NCBI GenBank assembly: GCA_963714255.1
Contig: CAVQNU010000021.1
Location: 1 to 64,000, forward strand
Reading direction: 5' to 3'
DNA length: 64,000 nucleotides
From: Rhodovastum sp963714255
GTDB lineage: Bacteria; Pseudomonadota; Alphaproteobacteria; Acetobacterales; Acetobacteraceae
Below, one piece after another: positions 58,862 to 64,000 of this stretch. The first letter of the stretch is position 1. The number at the start of each line of letters is the position of its first letter. The notes beneath the pieces are model-generated. The model was not told where the DNA came from. It saw only the letters and a program-made list of their open reading frames with translations, and made no database searches. Made by a program: the position numbers and the translations under genes.

Positions 58862-59647
58862 TCAAACCCGGCCGACGGCCGCGGCAGCCAGCACAGCCAG
58901 CCGGTCAGCCAATCCACGCGGCCCCGGCTGCGCGCCAAGCTTGCGAAGGTCGCGCCGCGCCAGCACGGCCGGCAGCCCGGCGGCCAGCACCGTGCGGGGC
59001 AGCTTGCCGGCGCCCTGGCGAAGGCGCTCGCGCCCCCAGCCTGCCAGTTCCAGCAGCACTGGGCGCACGGAAGGTGCATCAGGTTTCGCCATAACGTCAT
59101 GCGCCGACAGCCCGTGCGCGGCCAGCGTGTCGTCGGGCAACTGGCACCGTCCGTATGCGGCCAGAACCGCCACGTTGCGCAACTGCCCTGCCACGCCATA
59201 GGCGGTGCCGAGGCTGAACAAGCGCGGCAGCAGCGACGGCCCGGCGCCGAGCGCGCGCCCGGCCGCCACCGCCAGCATCCCGGCGGTTCCCTGCACATAC
59301 GCTTCCCAGGCCGTCCGGGTGGCGACCGACGGTTCGGCTTCGGCCTCGCGCGCCGCGATCATGGCCAGCAGGTCGGGTGCGTGCAGCGCGCCCGCGTCCA
59401 GCGCCACGCCGAGCGGGGTGGCCACTTCGTGGCGGCGGCGCACGCCCTCGACCACCTCGCGCCACCATTGCAACCGGATGAGCGTCAGCGCTGGCTCGCT
59501 CGTGACCTCGCGGGCGCGCGCCAGTTCGTGGTTGAAGGCATACAGGGCGAACAGCGTGGCGCGCTGCCCGGGCGGCGCAAACAGGGCGGTGAGGAAGCGG
59601 TCGGGGTCGTGCCGCTGCACGAATCCCAGCATCGCATCGTCGCTCAT
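58862..59647 (-). CDS. Squalene/phytoene synthase-fold protein, catalytically atypical
   Basis: A 261-residue all-helical protein of the trans-isoprenyl synthase (squalene/phytoene synthase) family. The first Asp-rich motif is replaced (LYAFNHELARAREVTSEPA instead of DxxxD). The second region reads GVAGQLRNVAVLAAYGRCQL and LPDD without the RDxxxD acids. The fold helices LIRLQWWREVVEG and YVQGTAGMLAVAAGRAL are conserved. This pattern matches alphaproteobacterial relatives of NDUFAF6, a complex I assembly factor, rather than an enzyme. It is divergent from sodB. Confidence 0.72.
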   Translation of the reverse strand: MSDDAMLGFVQRHDPDRFLTALFAPPGQRATLFALYAFNHELARAREVTSEPALTLIRLQWWREVVEGVRRRHEVATPLGVALDAGALHAPDLLAMIAAREAEAEPSVATRTAWEAYVQGTAGMLAVAAGRALGAGPSLLPRLFSLGTAYGVAGQLRNVAVLAAYGRCQLPDDTLAAHGLSAHDVMAKPDAPSVRPVLLELAGWGRERLRQGAGKLPRTVLAAGLPAVLARRDLRKLGAQPGPRGLADRLAVLAAAAVGRV

Positions 59648-59811
59648 TCAGGGCCCCTGACCGCGCTCGCCGGCACGCGCAAGCGTGAGCGAACGCCGGG
59701 TCGACACCACCCTCCCGCGTCCACAGCTAGCTGAAGTGTCGCAGCGAGGCCGTGCAGCCGCGCATGCCGTGGCCGCGTCCGCCCCATACCAATCAGCCCG
59801 GAGAATGCAGC

Positions 59812-60414
59812 ATGGCTTTCGAACTTCCCGCCCTCGCCTACGCTCACAACGCGCTCGCCGAGCGCGGCATGTGCCAGGAGACGCTGGAATTGCACCATGA
59901 CAAGCACCACCAGGCCTATGTCACGGCGCTGAATGAACTCGTCGAAAAAAACGACGCACTCAAGGGCAAGTCGCTCGAGGAGATCATCAGCCTCTCCCAC
60001 GGCCGCGCCGATCTGGCGCCGGTGTTCAACAATGCCGGCCAGCACTGGAACCACACCCTGTTCTGGCTGAACATGTCGCCCCACGGCGGCGGCATCCCGG
60101 GGCGGCTGAAGGCGAAGATCGTCGAGGATTTCGGTTCGGTGCAGGACTTCAAGGCGGCGTTCAAGGCGGCGGCAATCGACCAGTTCGGCTCCGGCTGGGC
60201 CTGGCTGGTGCTGGCCGGCGACGGCCGCCTGAAAGTGACCAAAACCGCAAACGGCTCCGACCCGCCCGCAACTGGCGAAGGTCGCGTGCTGCTCGGCCTC
60301 GACGTGTGGGAGCACAGCTACTACCTGGACTTCCGCAACCGCCGCCCGGACTACGCGCAGAACTGGTTGGACCGGATTGCCAACTACGAATTCGCCGAAA
60401 CCCAATTGGGCTGA
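59812..60414 (+). CDS. sodB: Superoxide dismutase, Fe type
   Basis: A 200-residue cytoplasmic enzyme that dismutates superoxide. The four metal ligands are in place: His in ELHHDKHHQAY, His in NHTLFWLNM, Asp in LGLDVWEHSYYLDFRNRRPD and the His of that segment. The FeSOD-like NNAGQHWNHTLFW and WAWLVLAG patterns favour iron, but metal choice cannot be settled from sequence. ATG 59812; the upstream in-frame extension has no similarity. Confidence 0.95.
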   Translation: MAFELPALAYAHNALAERGMCQETLELHHDKHHQAYVTALNELVEKNDALKGKSLEEIISLSHGRADLAPVFNNAGQHWNHTLFWLNMSPHGGGIPGRLKAKIVEDFGSVQDFKAAFKAAAIDQFGSGWAWLVLAGDGRLKVTKTANGSDPPATGEGRVLLGLDVWEHSYYLDFRNRRPDYAQNWLDRIANYEFAETQLG

Positions 60415-60423
60415 CATGCAAAA

Positions 60424-60446
60424 GGGGCCCCGGCGACGGGGGCCCC
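60424..60446. terminator. Bidirectional terminator between sodB and yajC
   Basis: GGGGCCCC (60424-60431) pairs with GGGGCCCC (60439-60446) around a 7-nt loop. It lies exactly between the convergent stops of sodB (60414) and yajC (60456), with AAAA on its left side giving a U-tract for the yajC transcript. Confidence 0.7.
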
Positions 60447-60455
60447 CGCCGGGTG

Positions 60456-60887
60456 TCAGTCTTTCTTCTTGCCGAACAGCCCTTTGAACACGTCGCCGAG
60501 CTTCGGCGTCTCGCCTGCCGGCGCGGCGGCGGCGGTGGCGGGCGGCTTGGCCGGCCGCGCATCATTGGCAGGCTGCGGGGTGATCACCGCGCTGATGGTT
60601 TCGCGCAGCACCGTCACACGCACGTTTGGCGCGATCTCCACCTCGATTTCGCGCTCCTCGGCGCTCTTGGGCGGCTTGCTCACCACGCCAAGCACGCCGC
60701 CGGCGGTCAGCACGCGGTCGCCCCGCTTGAGCGTCGAGAGCTGCGCCTTGATCTCCTTCTGCTTCAATTGCTGCGGACGGATCAGCAGGAAATAGAACAC
60801 CGCGAAGATCAGGATCAGCGGCAGGAACTGCGTCAGATCGCCCATGGAGCCACCGGCGGTCTGGGCGTAGGCAGGAGAGATCAGCAT
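60456..60887 (-). CDS. yajC: Preprotein translocase accessory subunit YajC
   Basis: A 143-residue inner-membrane protein. One helix (FLPLILIFAVFYFLLIRPQQ, residues about 21-40) ends in the diagnostic RPQQLKQKE, followed by the KRGDRVLTAGGVLGVVSK cytosolic domain and a Pro/Ala-rich, Lys-ended tail. It partners SecDF in the holotranslocon. secD is not in the window. ATG 60887 is chosen over an upstream in-frame start. Confidence 0.93.
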   Translation of the reverse strand: MLISPAYAQTAGGSMGDLTQFLPLILIFAVFYFLLIRPQQLKQKEIKAQLSTLKRGDRVLTAGGVLGVVSKPPKSAEEREIEVEIAPNVRVTVLRETISAVITPQPANDARPAKPPATAAAAPAGETPKLGDVFKGLFGKKKD

Positions 60888-60970
60888 CTGGGGTTCCGGG
60901 TTGCTATGAGTCGGGCGGGACCATAGTTTCCGCCCCCCGAACGTCAAGCGTCCCGAAAGTCACCTGCCCG

Positions 60971-61846
60971 ATGGACACCCGCCGCCTGATGGAGTGCGTG
61001 ACCCGCATCACCGACGCGGTGGAGCGCCTCGCTCCGCCGCCGCCGCGACGGCCCGACCTCGGCGCCGCGGCGGGTTTCGTCTGGCATCCCGCCGCGCCGC
61101 CCGGCGCCGGCGGGCACCTGGCGCCGGTGGAGCGGATATCACGCGTCGACATCGCCCTGCTGCAAGGAATCGAACGGCAGAAGACCATCCTGCTGGAGAA
61201 CACGCTGCGCTTTGCGCGCGGGCTGCCGGCCAACAATGCCATGCTCTGGGGCGCGCGCGGCATGGGCAAGTCCTCGCTGGTGAAGGCCGCCCATGCCGCC
61301 GCCAACGCGGCTCTGAAGGACAGCCTGGCGCTGATCGAAATCCACCGCGAAGACCTCGCCTCGCTGCCCGACCTGCTGCGCCTGCTGCGCGGCGAGAGCC
61401 GGCGCTGCCTGATTTTCTGCGACGACCTTTCGTTCGAGCGCGAGGACGCCGCCTACAAAGCGCTGAAATCGGTGCTGGACGGCGGCATCGAGGGGCGGCC
61501 GGAGAACGTTCTGTTCTACGCCACCTCCAACCGCCGGCACCTGATGCCGCGCGACATGATCGAGAACGAACGCTCGACCGCCATCAATCCGTCCGAGGCC
61601 ACCGAGGAGAAAGTCTCGCTGTCGGACCGGTTCGGCCTGTGGATCGGCTTTCACAACTGCGACCAGGATACGTTCTTCGCCATGATCGAAGGCTACGCCG
61701 GCGCCTTCGGGCTGGACCTGCCGCGCGAGAAACTGCATGCGGCGGCGGTGGAATGGTCGGTGACGCGCGGCGGGCGGTCCGGGCGGGTGGCATGGCAGTT
61801 CATTCTGGACTTGGCCGGGCGGCTGGGGGTGGCGGTGCGGGCGTAA
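60971..61846 (+). CDS. DUF815-family AAA+ ATPase
   Basis: A 291-residue ATP-binding protein. Walker A GARGMGKSSLVK (about 96), Walker B RCLIFCDDLSFERED (about 153), the sensor VLFYATSNRRHLMPRDM (about 180) and an arginine-finger-like SDRFGLWIGF follow the DUF815 pattern. The function is not established. It is divergent from yajC, with 83 bp between starts, and ends four bases before a REP-like palindrome. Confidence 0.88.
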   Translation: MDTRRLMECVTRITDAVERLAPPPPRRPDLGAAAGFVWHPAAPPGAGGHLAPVERISRVDIALLQGIERQKTILLENTLRFARGLPANNAMLWGARGMGKSSLVKAAHAAANAALKDSLALIEIHREDLASLPDLLRLLRGESRRCLIFCDDLSFEREDAAYKALKSVLDGGIEGRPENVLFYATSNRRHLMPRDMIENERSTAINPSEATEEKVSLSDRFGLWIGFHNCDQDTFFAMIEGYAGAFGLDLPREKLHAAAVEWSVTRGGRSGRVAWQFILDLAGRLGVAVRA

Positions 61847-61849
61847 GGT

Positions 61850-61982
61850 AAGGAAGGCCAGGGCTCTGCCCTGGACCCGCCAAGGGCCGAGAGGCCCTGG
61901 ACCCGCTACTTAAGGAATGGGTTCCAAGGGCCTCTCGGCCCTTGGCGGGGTCCAGGGGCAGAGCCCCTGGCCTTGCTTCCTT
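61850..61982. repeat. REP-like palindrome, simple double copy
   Basis: Two mirrored arms from AAGGAAGGCC to GGCCTTGCTTCC with CCAAGGGCC and CCAGGG hairpins, joined at CTACTTAAGGAATGGG. It begins four bases after the DUF815 gene and its right end touches the promoter candidate of the attenuator. Confidence 0.9.
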
Positions 61983-62009
61983 GCGTACGTGCCCACAGCG
62001 GACTAAGCT
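61981..62009 (+). promoter_or_regulatory. Candidate promoter of the leader transcript
   Basis: TTGCGT (61981-61986), 17-bp spacer, TAAGCT (62004-62009). The predicted start, 7 nt after the -10, is 62016, which is the A of the leader ATG. The transcript would thus be leaderless. Hexamers match consensus only in part. Confidence 0.4.
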
Positions 62010-62015
62010 ACATCC

Positions 62016-62078
62016 ATGAACGCGATAACCCGACCGAATCGATTTTGGCGCCGCTGGCGGTACACCCCGGCGGCTTAG
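62016..62078 (+). CDS. Putative attenuator leader peptide, 20 residues
   Basis: An ORF from ATG 62016 to TAG 62076-62078 encoding MNAITRPNRF followed by WRRWRYTPAA: two Trp, five Arg, one Phe and one Tyr codon, with the Trp codons at 62046 and 62055. No ribosome-binding site is seen, in line with a leaderless start at 62016. Its stop codon lies in segment GGCGGCTT (62069-62076), which is complementary to the first arm of the following terminator. It resembles known leaderless trp leaders of rhizobia in position and logic. Whether Trp or Arg would be the signal is open. Confidence 0.45.
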   Translation: MNAITRPNRFWRRWRYTPAA

Positions 62079-62133
62079 GTTCTCGCACCCGACGATGACC
62101 CCGAAGCCGCCCCACCGAGGCGGCTTTCGTTTT
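62069..62133 (+). terminator. Attenuator: terminator with competing anti-terminator
   Basis: AAGCCGCC (62104-62111) pairs with GGCGGCTT (62119-62126) and is followed by TCGTTTTT, an intrinsic terminator. The identical GGCGGCTT at 62069-62076, inside the leader ORF, can instead pair with 62104-62111 and prevent the terminator. A ribosome that reaches the TAG covers this first segment and favours termination; one stalled at the Trp/Arg codons leaves it free. Confidence 0.55.
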
Positions 62134-62187
62134 TCTGGCTTCGACTGTCCGCCGACCGTGGTGCGGTCCCCTGCAAGGAGACCCGAC

Positions 62188-62352
62188 ATGACCCGGCTCA
62201 GTTTCCGTTTCACGCCCCTCGAAAGCGTCGATTTTGACGTGTGCGCCGGCCCGCCGCGGCCCGAGACGCCTCCGGCCGCGCATGTTCCGGCCAAACCCGC
62301 GCCCGTCCGCCCCCTCGAGACCAAAAAAATCCCCGAACCCGCCGAGGGGTGA
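62188..62352 (+). CDS. Small proline-rich protein downstream of the attenuator
   Basis: A 54-residue protein: MTRLSFRFTPLESVDFDV, then a cysteine and a tail rich in Pro, Ala and Lys (AHVPAKPAPVRPLETKKI). ATG 62188 has a good AAGGAG seven bases upstream; the frame extends upstream to 62095 but across the terminator. No family recognised. It is the first gene past the attenuator and 32 bp before nagZ, so it could be the regulated gene or only the first of a unit. Confidence 0.55.
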   Translation: MTRLSFRFTPLESVDFDVCAGPPRPETPPAAHVPAKPAPVRPLETKKIPEPAEG

Positions 62353-62384
62353 CGCGCGGCGCCCCGGGGTGCTATCGGCGTGCG

Positions 62385-63383
62385 ATGAGTCCCAGGGCCG
62401 CCATCGTTGGAATCGCCGGCACCGCGCTGACCGGCGAGGAGGCGGCGCTGTTCCGCGCGCGGCCGCCGGCCGGCGTTATCCTGTTCGCGCGCAATATCGA
62501 CAGCCCGGAAGGGCTGCGCCGGCTGGTGGCGGAGCTGCGCCGTGCGCTGCCGGAAGGCGCGGGGCTAATGGTCGACCAGGAAGGCGGCCGGGTCGCGCGC
62601 CTGCGCCCGCCGCACTGGCGGGCGCATCCGCCGGCCGCCGCGCACGGGGCGCTGTTCACTCATGACGAAGCGGCCGGCCTGCGGGCGGCCTGGCTGACCG
62701 GGGCGCTGATCGGCCTGGACTGCGCCGGCGCGGGGTTCGATGTGGTGTGCGCCCCGGTGCTCGACCTGGGACTTCCCGGCGCGCATGGCGTGATCGGCGA
62801 CCGCGCGTTTGCCGAAAACCCGATGGATGTTGCGCGGCTCGGCCGGGCCATGGCGCAGGGGCTGCTCGCCGCCGGCGTGCAGCCGGTGGGCAAGCACGCG
62901 CCGGGGCATGGGCGGGCGCAGGCGGACAGCCATCTGGAACTCCCGGTGGTGGACACCAGCGAACTGGAGGCGGATTTTTTCCCCTTCGCCGCCAATGCCG
63001 ATCTGCCCTGGATGATGACCGCCCATATCAGCTACGCCGCCCTCGACCCCGGCGTGCCGGCCACACTTTCCGCCCGCATCCTGGCCGGGGTGGTGCGCGG
63101 GCGGATCGGGTTCGGCGGCGTGCTGGTCAGCGACGATCTGGCGATGCAGGCGCTGCAGGGCACGCCGGCCGAGCGGGCCGAGACCGCCCTGGAAGCGGGC
63201 TGCGATCTGGCGCTGTATTGCAGCGGCGACATCGCGCCGACCGCCGACCTGCTCGCGCGCTGCCCACCGCTGACCGGAGCGGCGGCGGCGCGGCTGCAGG
63301 CGGCGCGGGCGCTGGCGGCGGGGCGGCGCATGGCACTCGACGGGGCGGCCCTGGCGGACGAACGGAATAGGTTGATGCCGTGA
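62385..63383 (+). CDS. nagZ: Beta-N-acetylhexosaminidase NagZ
   Basis: A 332-residue GH3 enzyme that cuts GlcNAc-anhydroMurNAc fragments in peptidoglycan recycling. Conserved blocks: PAGVILFARNIDSPEGLRRL, MVDQEGGRVARL, KHAPGHGRAQADSHLELPVV with the flexible-loop Asp/His pair (ADSH), MTAHISY and the nucleophile Asp in VLVSDDLAMQAL. Cytoplasmic: no signal. The KHAPGHG version has Ala where most have Phe. Its TGA overlaps the GTG of the protease gene. Confidence 0.94.
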   Translation: MSPRAAIVGIAGTALTGEEAALFRARPPAGVILFARNIDSPEGLRRLVAELRRALPEGAGLMVDQEGGRVARLRPPHWRAHPPAAAHGALFTHDEAAGLRAAWLTGALIGLDCAGAGFDVVCAPVLDLGLPGAHGVIGDRAFAENPMDVARLGRAMAQGLLAAGVQPVGKHAPGHGRAQADSHLELPVVDTSELEADFFPFAANADLPWMMTAHISYAALDPGVPATLSARILAGVVRGRIGFGGVLVSDDLAMQALQGTPAERAETALEAGCDLALYCSGDIAPTADLLARCPPLTGAAAARLQAARALAAGRRMALDGAALADERNRLMP

Positions 63384-64000
63384 GCGATTGGCTCGAATGG
63401 ACTTTGTCTTTCGTGGCGCTCGTGACCGCGATCATCCTGCACGAGATATCGCACGGCTATGTCGCGCTGGCGCTGGGCGACGACACGGCCAAGAAGCTGG
63501 GCCGGCTGTCGCTCAATCCGCTGGTGCATGTCAACCGGGTCGGCACCATCCTCCTGCCGGGCATGTTCCTGTTGTTCCAGGCGGTGGCGCATACCGGCGG
63601 CGGCGTGTTTTTCGGCTGGGCCAAGCCGGTGCCGATCGCGCCGTGGCGGTTCGCCGATCCGCGCCGCGGCATGATGCTGGTGGCGCTGGCCGGGCCGCTG
63701 ATGAACTACACCCTGGCCTTCCTGGCCATCCTGGCGCTGCACGCCACCCCGTTGCTGCCGGAGCAGTGGCGGGCCTATGCGCTGGTGTTTATCGGCTATT
63801 TCATCATGGCCAACCTCGCGCTGGGCACGTTCAACCTGCTGCCGATCCCGCCGCTGGACGGCGGGCGGGTCGCGGTGGGGCTACTGCCCGAGCGCATCGC
63901 CATGGTCTGGGCGCGGCTGGAGCGGGCCGGCATCATCATCGTGCTGCTGCTGGTGTTCGTGCTGCCGTCACTGCTGGGCCAGTTCGGCATCCAGGTGAAC
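63380..64000 (+). CDS. Site-2 protease, M50 family (partial, runs off the window)
   Basis: 207 codons of a membrane metalloprotease. The zinc site HEISH lies at about residue 21 in the first helix (VALVTAIILHEISHGYVALA). The second zinc motif, NLLPIPPLDGGRV, is at about residue 151. Helices at about 8-28, 95-120, 125-150 and 170-195 fit the compact YwhC-like M50B group without PDZ. The GTG start overlaps the nagZ stop. In many alphaproteobacteria this gene is followed by scpA/scpB, which would lie outside the window. Confidence 0.9.
   Translation, partial: MSDWLEWTLSFVALVTAIILHEISHGYVALALGDDTAKKLGRLSLNPLVHVNRVGTILLPGMFLLFQAVAHTGGGVFFGWAKPVPIAPWRFADPRRGMMLVALAGPLMNYTLAFLAILALHATPLLPEQWRAYALVFIGYFIMANLALGTFNLLPIPPLDGGRVAVGLLPERIAMVWARLERAGIIIVLLLVFVLPSLLGQFGIQVN

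Noticed and set aside
58862..59647. Hopanoid or carotenoid biosynthesis gene
   Set aside because: The fold is that of squalene/phytoene synthase but both Asp motifs are missing, and no hpn or crt genes are near.
1..64000. Prophage, secretion, defence, secondary-metabolite or plasmid modules
   Set aside because: No phage structural, integrase, restriction, toxin-antitoxin, NRPS/PKS, replication or conjugation genes were recognised. The only mobile-element trace is the decayed transposase at 29.6-30.3 kb.

Overview
The window is GC-rich, densely coded bacterial chromosome with no rRNA, prophage, plasmid or CRISPR signature. The order infA, maf, short RNase E/G, yacG, tRNA-Phe, the short-form HisG, YajC, SelO, a DUF815 ATPase and the palindromic repeats that close most transcription units all suggest an alphaproteobacterium, probably Rhodospirillales and most likely Acetobacteraceae. 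That placement is inference from gene content and style; there is no rRNA to test it.

Layout. From 1 to 7.0 kb, on the minus strand: dcd-murA, a small exported protein, hisG-hisD, then infA-maf-rng-yacG and tRNA-Phe. From 7.1 to 11.4 kb: an OpgC-like membrane acyltransferase, tRNA-Leu(CAG), a BamE-like lipoprotein, an XRE regulator with a palindromic operator candidate, and an AI-2E/PerM-type membrane protein. From 11.5 to 15.4 kb: an Opp/Dpp-type ABC importer (B, C, D, F) with no binding protein. From 15.5 to 21.1 kb: a small conserved protein, a frameshifted Hsp70-like gene, a frameshifted FAD monooxygenase and a hybrid histidine kinase. From 21.3 to 27.5 kb: a complete dppABCDF operon followed by ppa. 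From 27.5 to 30.3 kb: an SGNH hydrolase, a frameshifted cystathionine gamma-synthase-like gene and a decayed IS1182-type transposase. From 30.6 to 40.2 kb: DUF4424, a frameshifted DUF2272 lipoprotein, an alpha/beta hydrolase, a membrane-anchored spermidine-synthase-like protein, a Tat-exported PCMT-like methyltransferase and two orphan solute-binding proteins. From 40.4 to 46.7 kb: a tight redox operon of GltD/PreT-like flavoprotein, pyruvate:ferredoxin oxidoreductase and dihydroorotate-dehydrogenase-like protein. From 46.7 to 64 kb: a CoA-transferase, selO, a TPR protein, an outer-membrane protein, gpt-csaA, gamma-glutamyltransferase, an amidase, a ModA-molybdopterin-domain fusion, a PuuD-like protein, a squalene-synthase-fold protein, sodB, yajC, a DUF815 ATPase, a candidate attenuator with leader peptide, nagZ and the start of a site-2 protease.

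Three things stand out. (1) Between 61.98 and 62.13 kb a promoter-like sequence lies exactly one start-site distance from the ATG of a 20-codon Trp/Arg-rich ORF. Its stop codon falls inside a segment that can pair with the first arm of an intrinsic terminator, as in a leaderless ribosome-dependent attenuator, but no amino-acid biosynthesis gene follows. (2) A family of GC-rich palindromes occurs at more than a dozen gene ends. Four copies carry a second palindrome in the middle, and two have arms that continue into locus-specific flanks. (3) Four otherwise intact genes between 17 and 32.3 kb each carry a single +1 frameshift at a short C or A run, which points to base-calling errors or to recent parallel decay.

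The window is mostly housekeeping and nutrient uptake: two peptide importers plus two orphan binding proteins, purine/pyrimidine salvage (gpt, dcd), envelope maintenance (murA, nagZ, OpgC-like, SelO) and the PFOR operon. Product calls rest on motifs recognised by eye; no database search was possible.
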